Shown here: positions 16,486 to 24,614 of the stretch, one piece after another
Position numbering within the stretch: position 1 is the stretch's first letter
How the letters are laid out: every line of letters begins with the position of its first letter
DNA from: Sphingomonas gei
GTDB lineage: Bacteria; Pseudomonadota; Alphaproteobacteria; Sphingomonadales; Sphingomonadaceae
NCBI RefSeq assembly: GCF_004792685.1
Contig: NZ_SRXT01000003.1
Coordinates: 186,001-250,000 of the forward strand
Direction of reading: 5' to 3'
Length of the DNA stretch: 64,000 bases
Translations under genes and position numbers: made by a program
The notes under the pieces: generated by a model
The model's database searches: none
Told to the model about the DNA's origin: nothing
The model's input: only the letters and a program-made list of their open reading frames with translations

Positions 16486-17943
16486 TTAAGCGAATCTTGC
16501 GGTCCACCACGTAGTAAACGCTTCACGCTCGACTGCCGACAGGTGCAGCCCGAGCTTCGAGCGGCGGAACAGCGCATCATCTGGCGTGCGCGCCCATTCG
16601 CGTTCGTGCATCCAGCGCGCTTCGATCTCGGTGAGCCCAGCGCCGAGCGCGGCGCCCATGCCGGCTTCGTCCTGCACCCCGTCGAGCATCTCAAAGAGCA
16701 AGGTGCCGTAAGCATGCGCCATCCGCCGCGCGCGCTGCTCGCCGAGGAAGGGCCAGCGCGTGCGGACATGGTCGAGATGAAGGTCGAAGCCGGCGATCAT
16801 CCCGCCCGGAAAGGCGCGGGCACGGGTGCGGCAGCGCGGTTCTACGCCGAGCGGCGGGCCGATCTTTTCCATCGCCTCTTCGGCAAGCGCGCGCGCCGTG
16901 GTGATCTTGCCTCCGAAGATCGACAGCAAAAGCGGGCCGTCGGTGTCGAGCTCGAGGACATAATCGCGCGTGACCGCCTGCGCCTTGGCGGCACCATCGT
17001 CGTGGAGCGGGCGGACGCCCGACCAGCTCCACCGCACGTCGGCAGGAGACACCTGCCGCGTGAAATAGCGGTTCACCGCGTCGCACAGGTACTGCGTTTC
17101 TTCGTGCGAACAGATCGCATCCTCGGCCCGCTCGACGGGAATGTCGGTGGTGCCGATCTCGGTAAAATCGCCTTCATAGGGGATGGCGAAGACGATCCGC
17201 CGGTCGGGCTGCTGGAGGATATAGGCATGGTCGCCTTCGGACAGGCGGGGGACGACGATGTGGCTGCCCTTGACCAGCCGAACCTGCGAACCGGTCTCAA
17301 CAGGCAGCTTATTGATTATCGTTCGCACCCACGGGCCGGCGGCGTTGACCAGTCCGCGTGCCTCGATCGTGCGGCCGTCGGACAGGCTGACCTGCCACCG
17401 GTCTGCGGCGCGGGTGGCCGAGACGAACTCGGTGCGCGTGGCGATCTCGGCGCCCTGCGCGGCGGCATCGAGCGCGTTCGCGAGCGTCAGGCGCGAATCG
17501 TCGACCCAAGCATCCGAATAGACGAAACCCCGATGCTCGCCGGCGAGGGGTTCGGTGAAGGTCCGGTCGCCTGCGTTTAGACTGCGCGCGCGGGGCAGCG
17601 AGGATTTGCCGGCGAGCAGATCGTAGAGCCACAGCCCGGCACGGACCATCCACCACGGGCGCACGGCATGCGCATGCGGCAGCACGAACGCCATCGGGCG
17701 GATCAGGTGCGGCGCGGCAGCGAGCAGGCGTTCGCGCTCGTGGAGCGCCTCACGGACCAGCCGGAACTCCCGGGTCTCGAGGTAGCGCAGCCCGCCGTGG
17801 ATCAGCTTGGTCGAAGCCGACGAGGTGTGGCTGGCGATATCGTCCTTCTCGACGAGCAGCACCTTGAGCCCGGCAAGCGATGCCTCGCGGGCGATCGCAC
17901 AGCCATTGATCCCGCCGCCGATGATGAGAAGATCGTAGGGCAC
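16486..17943 (-). CDS. glpD: Glycerol-3-phosphate dehydrogenase
   Basis: A 485-residue FAD enzyme that oxidises glycerol-3-phosphate to dihydroxyacetone phosphate at the inner membrane and feeds electrons to quinone. The dinucleotide motif LLIIGGGINGCAIAREA is at residues 5-21, followed by SSASTKLIHGGLRYLE, DARVDDSRLT-like YSDAWVDDSRLTLAN and SWSGVRPLHDD, all family signatures. The start is taken as GTG 17943, which puts the Rossmann fold at the usual distance; no ATG is suitably placed. It is divergent from rnr with a 55-bp gap. No glpK or glpF is nearby. Confidence 0.94.
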   Translation of the reverse strand: MPYDLLIIGGGINGCAIAREASLAGLKVLLVEKDDIASHTSSASTKLIHGGLRYLETREFRLVREALHERERLLAAAPHLIRPMAFVLPHAHAVRPWWMVRAGLWLYDLLAGKSSLPRARSLNAGDRTFTEPLAGEHRGFVYSDAWVDDSRLTLANALDAAAQGAEIATRTEFVSATRAADRWQVSLSDGRTIEARGLVNAAGPWVRTIINKLPVETGSQVRLVKGSHIVVPRLSEGDHAYILQQPDRRIVFAIPYEGDFTEIGTTDIPVERAEDAICSHEETQYLCDAVNRYFTRQVSPADVRWSWSGVRPLHDDGAAKAQAVTRDYVLELDTDGPLLLSIFGGKITTARALAEEAMEKIGPPLGVEPRCRTRARAFPGGMIAGFDLHLDHVRTRWPFLGEQRARRMAHAYGTLLFEMLDGVQDEAGMGAALGAGLTEIEARWMHEREWARTPDDALFRRSKLGLHLSAVEREAFTTWWTARFA

Positions 17944-17998
17944 GTGGACTGCGTTACGGTGTTGGTACAAAGCCCGCGAGTCCCTATCTTGGTGTCCA

Positions 17999-20281
17999 AT
18001 GGCAAGAAAAATTACAAAAGCGGGGCTGCCCACACGCGAGCAGATCCTGAACTTCATTTCCACGTCCGACACCGCCGCCGGCAAGCGCGAGATCGCCAAG
18101 GCGTTCGGGCTGTCGGCGCAGGACAAGATCGCGCTCAAGGCGCTGCTCAAGGACATGGCCGACGAGGGGCTGATCGACAGCGCCCCGGGCCGCGCCTTCC
18201 ACAAGATGGGCGGACTGCCCAAGGTCACCGTGCTGCGGATCACCGATGCCGATGGCGACACGGTCTGGGCCGTGCCCGAGCGCTGGGAGGTCGAGGGCAT
18301 TCCGGTACCGCGGCTGCGCGTCCGCGAGCAGCGCGGCAAGCGATCGGCGCTGGGACCCGGCGACCGCATCCTCGCGCGCACCGAGGAGGCCGGCAACGGC
18401 TGGATCGCGCATCCGATGAAGAAGCTCGCCGGCGGCGAAGAGCAGATCCTCGGCGTGGTCCACGAGGAAGGCGGGCGGCTCTATCTGCAGGGCGTCGAGA
18501 AGAAGGATCGCCACAGCTATCCGATCTCCGAACGCAACGGCGCCGAGCCGGGCGATCTCGTGCTCGCGAACAAGGCGGGGAAGCCGCCGCGGATCTTCGC
18601 GCACGTCGTCGAACGCCTGGGCGATCCGTTCGCGCCACGCAGCTTCTCGCTGATCGCGATCCACCGCCACGGTATCCCCAATGTCTTCTCGGACGAGTTG
18701 CTGGCCGAGGCCGAGCGCGTCTCGAAGCAGGCGCTGGGCGAGCGCGAGGACCTGCGGGATTTGCCGATCGTCGCGATCGATCCGGCCGATGCGCGCGATC
18801 ATGACGATGCGGTGTGGGCGGCGCTCGACGACGATCCGAAGAACGAGGGCGGCTGGAAGGCGGTGGTCGCGATCGCCGATGTCAGCTTCTATGTCCGGCC
18901 GGGCTCACAGCTCGACCGCGAGGCGCGCAAGCGCGGCAATTCGGTCTATTTCCCCGACCGCGTCGTGCCGATGCTGCCCGAGATTCTCTCGGCCGAAATC
19001 TGCTCGCTCAAGGAAGGCGAGGACCGTGCGGCGCTGGCGTGCCACCTGCAGGTCGGCAAGAATGGCGAGCTCAGGAGCTGGCGCTTCACCCGCGCGGTGG
19101 TCAGCCTCGCGGCGAACATTGCCTATGACGATGCCCAGACGATCATCGACGGCGCGGGCAGTGCGCGCGCCTTGCTGGACGAACGCTTTGCGCCGGGCGC
19201 GGAGCGGCGCGAGGCGATCGAGCCGGCGCTGCGCCATTTGTGGGATTGCTGGCGCGCGCTCAACGCCGCGCGCGAGAAGCGCGAGCCGCTCGACCTGGAT
19301 CTGCCCGAGCGGCGGATCGTGCTCGACGAGATGGGGCGGATCCTCTCGGTGGCGCCCCGCGAGCGGCTCGACGCGCACAAATTGATCGAGGACTATATGA
19401 TCGCGGCCAACGTCGCCGCGGCGAAGGCGCTCGAGGCGAAGAAGGCGCCGGTAATGTACCGCGTCCACGAGCCGCCGGCGCGCGAGAAGCTGGTCGCGCT
19501 CAAGGAATATCTCAAGACCTACGACATGGAATTCGCGCTGGGGCAGGTGATCAAGCCGGCGACCTTCAACCATATCCTCGAGCGGGTGGGCGAAGCCGAT
19601 TTTCGCGACGAAGTGATGCAGCAGGTGCTGCGCACCCAGACCCAGGCCTATTATGGTCCACAGAATGCCGGGCATTTCGGCCTCTCGCTCGGCAGCTACG
19701 GGCACTTCACCTCGCCGATCCGCCGCTATGCCGATCTGATCGTCCACCGCTCGCTGGTCGAAGCGTACAAGCTCGGGCCGGGCGGGCTGACTTCGGAAGA
19801 AGCCGGGTCGATGGACAAGATCGGCGAGAGCATCTCGAACCTCGAGCGCCGCGCGATGGAAGCCGAGCGCGAGACGGTCGACCGCTATGTCGCCGCCTAT
19901 CTTTCGGCGCATGTCGGCGAAGTGATGGATGCGCGGATCACCGGGGTACAGAATTTCGGCTTCTTCGCGACGATCGACGGCATCGGCGGCGACGGGCTGG
20001 TTCCGGTGCGCGACCTGGGCTCCGAATATTTCCGCTACGACGAAGCGAGCCAGCGCCTGATCGGCGAGGACACTGGCGAATTCTTCGCGCTGGGCCAGCG
20101 GCTCAAGCTGCGGCTCGCCGAAGCGAACCCGATTTCAGGTGCGCTGCGCTTCGAACTGCCTGACGGCAAGGGCTCGGCGTCGAGCGGCGGCGGGCGCGAG
20201 GAGCGGGGCAGGGGCCCGAAGCGCGTGATCAAGCATCGCGGCCGCCCCGCGAACATCCGGCACCAGGGGCGCAAGCGATAG
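17999..20281 (+). CDS. rnr: Ribonuclease R
   Basis: A 760-residue 3'-5' exoribonuclease that degrades structured RNA. An N-terminal winged-helix region (REQILNFISTSDTAAGKREIAKAFG) and cold-shock domains precede the RNB catalytic domain. The metal-binding aspartates D261, D267, D269 and D270 are in AIDPADARDHDDAVW, and FGLSLGSYGHFTSPIRRYADL is the conserved late RNB motif. An S1 domain follows (GEVMDARITGVQNFGFFATIDG), and the protein ends in a basic tail (KRVIKHRGRPANIRHQGRKR). Length is typical. It is followed by a 209-bp noncoding gap with a hairpin and conserved element B. Confidence 0.96.
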   Translation: MARKITKAGLPTREQILNFISTSDTAAGKREIAKAFGLSAQDKIALKALLKDMADEGLIDSAPGRAFHKMGGLPKVTVLRITDADGDTVWAVPERWEVEGIPVPRLRVREQRGKRSALGPGDRILARTEEAGNGWIAHPMKKLAGGEEQILGVVHEEGGRLYLQGVEKKDRHSYPISERNGAEPGDLVLANKAGKPPRIFAHVVERLGDPFAPRSFSLIAIHRHGIPNVFSDELLAEAERVSKQALGEREDLRDLPIVAIDPADARDHDDAVWAALDDDPKNEGGWKAVVAIADVSFYVRPGSQLDREARKRGNSVYFPDRVVPMLPEILSAEICSLKEGEDRAALACHLQVGKNGELRSWRFTRAVVSLAANIAYDDAQTIIDGAGSARALLDERFAPGAERREAIEPALRHLWDCWRALNAAREKREPLDLDLPERRIVLDEMGRILSVAPRERLDAHKLIEDYMIAANVAAAKALEAKKAPVMYRVHEPPAREKLVALKEYLKTYDMEFALGQVIKPATFNHILERVGEADFRDEVMQQVLRTQTQAYYGPQNAGHFGLSLGSYGHFTSPIRRYADLIVHRSLVEAYKLGPGGLTSEEAGSMDKIGESISNLERRAMEAERETVDRYVAAYLSAHVGEVMDARITGVQNFGFFATIDGIGGDGLVPVRDLGSEYFRYDEASQRLIGEDTGEFFALGQRLKLRLAEANPISGALRFELPDGKGSASSGGGREERGRGPKRVIKHRGRPANIRHQGRKR

Positions 20282-20302
20282 GCTGAGCCGCCGCCGACGA
20301 AA

Positions 20303-20359
20303 GGTCACACCAAGGTCACACTATGCCGCACTTCCAGCGGCGGTGGGGCCGGTGTGACC
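20303..20359. repeat. Inverted repeat downstream of rnr
   Basis: GGTCACACC (20303-20311) and GGTGTGACC (20351-20359) are exact complements flanking a loop of 39 bases with its own CCAGCGGCGG-type pairing; a second partial GGTCACAC copy lies at 20314. It could be the 3'-end structure of the rnr message or a protein site. No T-run follows. Confidence 0.5.
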
Positions 20360-20420
20360 GGTGTGGAAGTGTCGACAGTGCAGCTCAAACGCGATTTGCG
20401 TTCCGGCCGGTATCAACACT

Positions 20421-20486
20421 TTGAAAGAGCGGTCGCGGACGGCCCGTGACACACCATTGCAGCACTCGAAATCCTACATTGCAAGC
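20421..20486 (-). other. Dispersed conserved element B (20-mer plus boxA-like motif)
   Basis: Read on the minus strand, GCTTGCAATGTAGGATTTCG (20486-20467) is followed 34 bases later by CCGCTCTTTCAA (20432-20421). This is the same pair and order as elements A and C. It begins four bases after the stop codon of the saccharopine-dehydrogenase-like gene and points the same way as that gene. The middle 34 bases differ from the other copies. Confidence 0.75.
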
Positions 20487-20490
20487 GGGT

Positions 20491-21654
20491 TCATTCGATC
20501 GCGAAAGTCAGCCCGGCATGCGCCTCGAGCCGCTTCTTGAGCGGCTCGGCCATCAGCGCGCCCGGGGTCCAGATCCCGCCTTCGCCCTGCACATCGCGGA
20601 TCAGGCAGAGCGCGCTTTCGGCGATCATCTTGCTGGTCGAGCCGTACCCCGGATCCCTGTCGCCCGTGACGGTGGCGGTGAGGCGCTCGCCCGAGGGCAT
20701 CTCGGCGATGAAGGCGATGTCGTAATAGCCGGTCTCGCGTTCTTCCTTGCTCGGGCCTTCGCCGGGGGCGGGCCCCTTGTCCGAGTTCATCGGGTTCATC
20801 TTGGCGATCGCCTCGGCCGCGGCCTTGCCGATGTCGCCGAGGCCCGGGGCGACCATCATCTCGTCGTAGCGGAAATCCGCGCCATAGAGATGGCCGGCGA
20901 GGAAATTGGTGCGGTGGACGTTCTTGGTGTTGATCACTGCCATCATGAACGGCGCGACCCACCCGCCGACGGCGTCGTCATATTCGGGCAGTACGCCCTT
21001 GGGCTGGCTCGGCCCGACAAAGCCGGGAGTGAGCGCGAACGGGTCGATCAGCGCCTTGAGCACTGCCGGGTCCTTGGCGGCGGCCATCGCCGTCGCCTTG
21101 CCGCTGGCAAAGGTGCCGCCCGAGAAAGTGCCCTTCATCGCGCGGACGCGGCCCTTCACGCGCGGCGCGGGCTTGCCGAAGCGGCGAATGGCTTCCTGCT
21201 CGACGGTCCAAACCCCGAGATCGAACGGGATCGAATCGAAGCCGCACGAGAAGACGATCCGCGCGCCGCTCGCCTTGGCGGCATCGTGATATTTGCCGAT
21301 CATTTCCTGCATGAAATTGGGCTCGCCGCAGAGGTCGACATAAGCGGTGCCGGTCTCGACGCAGGCGGCGAGCAGCGGCTCGCCATAGAGCTGGTACGGG
21401 CCGACGGTGGTGACCACGACCTGCGCGCGGGCAGTCAGCGCGGTCAGCGCCGCGGGATCGTCGGCATTGGCGGTGAGCAGCGGCGTATCGGCCGGCGCGC
21501 AGATCTCGCTGCGGACTTGCTCGAGCTTGGTCAGCGAGCGGCCGGCCATCGCCCATTTCACGTCGGCATAGTTGGCCGCGAGATATTCGGCGACGAGACG
21601 GCCGGTGAAGCCGGTGGCGCCATAGACGACGATCTCGAATTCGCGGTCGGCCAT
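20491..21654 (-). CDS. Saccharopine dehydrogenase-like NADP-binding protein (trans-acting enoyl reductase type)
   Basis: 387 residues. The N-terminus FEIVVYGATGFTGRLVAEYLA is an NAD(P)-binding Rossmann motif, followed by MAGRSLTKLEQV, VVTTVGPYQLYGEPLLAACVETGTAYVDLCGEP and ARIVFSCGFDSIPFDLG. These are characteristic of the saccharopine dehydrogenase NADP-binding family that includes the mycobacterial trans-acting enoyl reductases. True lysine-pathway activity is unlikely in this subfamily. The substrate, possibly a lipid intermediate, cannot be read. It stands alone, convergent with rnr and divergent from the methyltransferase at 21881. Confidence 0.88.
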   Translation of the reverse strand: MADREFEIVVYGATGFTGRLVAEYLAANYADVKWAMAGRSLTKLEQVRSEICAPADTPLLTANADDPAALTALTARAQVVVTTVGPYQLYGEPLLAACVETGTAYVDLCGEPNFMQEMIGKYHDAAKASGARIVFSCGFDSIPFDLGVWTVEQEAIRRFGKPAPRVKGRVRAMKGTFSGGTFASGKATAMAAAKDPAVLKALIDPFALTPGFVGPSQPKGVLPEYDDAVGGWVAPFMMAVINTKNVHRTNFLAGHLYGADFRYDEMMVAPGLGDIGKAAAEAIAKMNPMNSDKGPAPGEGPSKEERETGYYDIAFIAEMPSGERLTATVTGDRDPGYGSTSKMIAESALCLIRDVQGEGGIWTPGALMAEPLKKRLEAHAGLTFAIE

Positions 21655-21880
21655 TGCTCTCTCCTCGTCGTTCTGCGCCTTGCGCGATCGTCATCGGTGC
21701 CCGTTCGGCATACATACCCATTATTCTGAAATGAAGAACGGGCAAATCCTGACGGACCCGAATGGCGGGGCTGCCGATCGACGCGACAGGTTTTTAGCCC
21801 CGGAAGAGGTCAGGTCGTGCCGTCAGCGCATATAATTGATGGTAAATGCGGCAAGGATCGCCGCTCTTGCGGAGACTCAC

Positions 21881-22753
21881 ATGACTTTCGGCACTTTCAT
21901 CGAGCCCTATGAGCAGGCGCACGAAGTGGACGCGCTCGCGGCGGGGCTGAGCGCCAGCATCGCCTCCGGCTATCGCGCGGTCGGTCAGATTGGCGCATTG
22001 CTGGGCCAGAGCCGCATTTTCGACCGTATCGTCGCGAAGCTCCAGGCGCTCGGCCTCGACTATGAGGACCAGTGCTCGGCGCAATATTATTTCGATCTCG
22101 TGCGCACGCTTCGCGACTTCAACGGCGAGTTCGATCGGGTGGTCGAAGTCGGCGTGTTCATGGGAGGTTCGTCGACCTTCCTCGCCGGCTGCATCGAGCC
22201 GTTCGATTTCGATCTCGACATGGTCGACATAGATCCCAACTTCCTCCGCTTCGCCTATGAGCGGGTGCGGCGGATGTACCCGGAAGCGGCCAAGCGCATC
22301 CGGCTCTTTCACGGCGACCTGCCGAGCTATGTACGCCACGTCATGCTGGGCGAGCCTGACCATCGGACGATCGTGCACCATGACGGCTCGCACGAGTTCA
22401 ATCAGGTCGTGAAAGACATGTCTTCGCTTTATTATGTCCGCGAGCAACTGTTCGCGATCATCGCCCAGGACACGCATCTCCGCGGAACGATCCAGAACAT
22501 GAACTTCGTCGACCTCGCGCTTTACGCGGTCTTCGGCACCGATCTGAAATATGCGTCCATCGGCGCCGCATATGACCGGTTTGACTCGCTCACCCAGCCC
22601 AATGCATTCCAGGGCAATTACTTCCTGCCGGGTGTCGCCGAGGGTGTGGTGCTGCCGATGGCGGCAAACCATTTCCAGTACCCGCACCCCGAGCTCAGCA
22701 TCGACGATTTCCTGCCCCCCGCGCACGCGTGTGAAGTCTCGCTGGCGGCCTGA
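21881..22753 (+). CDS. Predicted class I SAM-dependent methyltransferase
   Basis: 290 residues. VVEVGVFMGGSSTFLAGCIEPF is a motif I glycine loop, DLDMVDIDPNFLRFAYERV is the acidic post-motif strand, and HRTIVHHDGSHEFNQVVKD follows, resembling the Methyltransf_24/CmcI-like class. The C-terminal half (GTIQNMNFVDLALYAVFG, FLPGVAEGVVLPMAANHF) is unlike methyltransferases I know by name. The ATG at 21881 is preferred over one 45 bases upstream because GGAG lies six bases before it. A radical-SAM gene follows 151 bases downstream on the same strand, with a small GC hairpin (22770-22795) between. The pair may act together, but the substrate is unknown. Confidence 0.75.
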   Translation: MTFGTFIEPYEQAHEVDALAAGLSASIASGYRAVGQIGALLGQSRIFDRIVAKLQALGLDYEDQCSAQYYFDLVRTLRDFNGEFDRVVEVGVFMGGSSTFLAGCIEPFDFDLDMVDIDPNFLRFAYERVRRMYPEAAKRIRLFHGDLPSYVRHVMLGEPDHRTIVHHDGSHEFNQVVKDMSSLYYVREQLFAIIAQDTHLRGTIQNMNFVDLALYAVFGTDLKYASIGAAYDRFDSLTQPNAFQGNYFLPGVAEGVVLPMAANHFQYPHPELSIDDFLPPAHACEVSLAA

Positions 22754-22904
22754 GGGGCCGCGAACCGACCCTGCGCTGCATGCGGCCTGCGCAGGCGTTC
22801 AGGCGTGGCGCGCGATCTACCGGGGCAATCCAAAAAGCCGTCGATCCGCACCCGATGCGCGCAACCCTTCTACAATGGTAACCAACAGGTTGATGGAGCC
22901 AGAG

Positions 22905-24614
22905 ATGAACGTTGCTGTCGGCACGCTCGGTGAAGATGCCGTGGCACGGGCCAACCCGGTGCCATTGACCGAGCACCCCTATTTTCCCGTCGTCGAGAGC
23001 GTGGTTCAACAGCTCGCGGACGGCGCCGACCATCCCGAGGTCTGGGCGGCGCTGGCCGCCGCGGCCGAGCACGACGTGACCGATCTGCGCGATCTGCTGG
23101 ATGCGCTGCGGCCCGGCCAGAGCGGCGCGATCCTGAAGGGAGTCAACGTCATCGGCGGTGTCCTTCATGCGCTGACGGTGGACCGCCTCGAAGGCATTGC
23201 CTTCCTCAACCGGCTGGCGAGCGAACAAGCGAGTTGCCCGCAGATCGCCGGCGCGACGTTCTTCGTACAGCGCCACGGCCAGCCGGGTCTCTCCGCCGAC
23301 CTATCGGACCGGTTCTGCGAATCCCCCTTCGTCAAGTTCGAGACTCTGATGGACGGCTCGGTAGCGCCGTGCTGCTCGATCTGGACCGAGCAGCGCCTCG
23401 GCAACCTCGACGGGCAGACCTTCGAGCAGATATGGAACAGCCCGGCGGCGCAGGACATGCGCGGCAGCATCCTCGACGGCAGCTATCGGCATTGCCACAA
23501 GCAACGCTGCGACTTCATCGTCGACGGCACGCTGCCGAAGCGCGACGAGGTGGTCGATCCCGAGTTCCGCGCCATCATCGACGAAGGCCGCACTGAGCTG
23601 AGCAGCGGGCCGCGCTGGCTGTTCCTGGCGCACGACGTGACGTGCAATCTGGCCTGCCCGTCTTGCCGCGATGGAATCCTCGTTGCCGATGATGCCCAGG
23701 AGCAGCGTTTCGAAGTCATCGAGCGTGACGTGTTCCGGCCGCTGCTCAACGCAGAGGGCGAACCGCTGATCTCGGTTTCGGGGCAGGGCGATCCATGGTC
23801 GAGCCCGCATTATCGTTCGATCCTGCGCTACATGTCCGATCATGACGTGAAGGCGAAGCTGGCGATCCACACCAACGCCCTGCTGATGGGCGAAGGGCGC
23901 TGGGCGCAGTATCCTGGGCTCGAAAAGTATCGCGCGGCGGTGATCGTCTCGATCGATGCCTGCACGCCCTGGGTCTATCAGGTCGTCCGGCGGCCGGGTA
24001 AATGGGAAAAGCTGTACCCGAACCTCGAATTCATCTCCGCCAAGCGCGCGCGGGGAGAATTCAGCGAATATTCGCTGAATACGACTGTCCAGCTCGACAA
24101 TTATCACGAGATGGCGGGACTGGTCGAACTGACCGAGCGCCTGGGGGCGGATTCGGTGCTGATGTACATGATCCAGAATACCGGCGGGCACCTCGCCAAG
24201 GACTTTGCCCGCAAGAATGTCGCGGCTTCGACGCACCCGCTGCATCTGGCGTTTCTCGAGACGCTACGCGACGAGCGGCTGGCCGCGCCGGTCGTACAGC
24301 TTTACGATGTGGCGAATTGGCGCGCGCGTGCGTTCGAGGTCGAACTGCCCTCGGACAGCCTGCCCAAGGGCTATAGCCGCGCCGAGCTACAGGACGCGCT
24401 GATCGCGGCGCGGGGCAATGCGGAACGCGTCGTGGCGCTGTGCGCCGCCGGCCGGACGCACTTCCGCACCGATCTCGACCTGCTCCTGCTCGAGGCCCAG
24501 GCGCTCGCCGCGCTCGGCTTTGCCGAGCAGGGGGCCTATCGGCTCAAGGAGCGCGAGGCGCTGGGCGGCGAGGCGATCGTGCCCGCCACCCTCGGCTGGC
24601 AGAACGCCGCTTAA
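22905..24614 (+). CDS. Radical SAM protein with SPASM-like cysteines ahead of the core (permuted order)
   Basis: 569 residues. The radical SAM 4Fe-4S motif CxxxCxxC is C247, C251 and C254 in VTCNLACPSC, followed by SVSGQGDPWSSP, IHTNALL and VIVSIDACT-type strands of the barrel. Unusually, a SPASM-like block precedes it at residues 138-202: C138 in RFCESPFVKFE, C156-C157 in GSVAPCCSIW, then GNLDGQTFEQIWNS, C197 and C202. In known SPASM proteins this block follows the barrel. The N-terminal 135 residues and the C-terminal helical region (about 480-560, TPR-like) are unrecognised. The start is ATG 22905, with GGAG five bases upstream; two in-frame ATGs lie just before it. Its stop codon overlaps the 3' end of the convergent ABC gene. 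The adjacent methyltransferase hints at a modification pathway for a peptide, protein or surface glycan; that is inference. Confidence 0.82.
   Translation: MNVAVGTLGEDAVARANPVPLTEHPYFPVVESVVQQLADGADHPEVWAALAAAAEHDVTDLRDLLDALRPGQSGAILKGVNVIGGVLHALTVDRLEGIAFLNRLASEQASCPQIAGATFFVQRHGQPGLSADLSDRFCESPFVKFETLMDGSVAPCCSIWTEQRLGNLDGQTFEQIWNSPAAQDMRGSILDGSYRHCHKQRCDFIVDGTLPKRDEVVDPEFRAIIDEGRTELSSGPRWLFLAHDVTCNLACPSCRDGILVADDAQEQRFEVIERDVFRPLLNAEGEPLISVSGQGDPWSSPHYRSILRYMSDHDVKAKLAIHTNALLMGEGRWAQYPGLEKYRAAVIVSIDACTPWVYQVVRRPGKWEKLYPNLEFISAKRARGEFSEYSLNTTVQLDNYHEMAGLVELTERLGADSVLMYMIQNTGGHLAKDFARKNVAASTHPLHLAFLETLRDERLAAPVVQLYDVANWRARAFEVELPSDSLPKGYSRAELQDALIAARGNAERVVALCAAGRTHFRTDLDLLLLEAQALAALGFAEQGAYRLKEREALGGEAIVPATLGWQNAA

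Noticed and set aside
20378..20449. A 23-codon frame starting with GTG between rnr and element B
   Set aside because: Very short, no clear ribosome site, and the frame is not kept in the other two copies of the conserved element.
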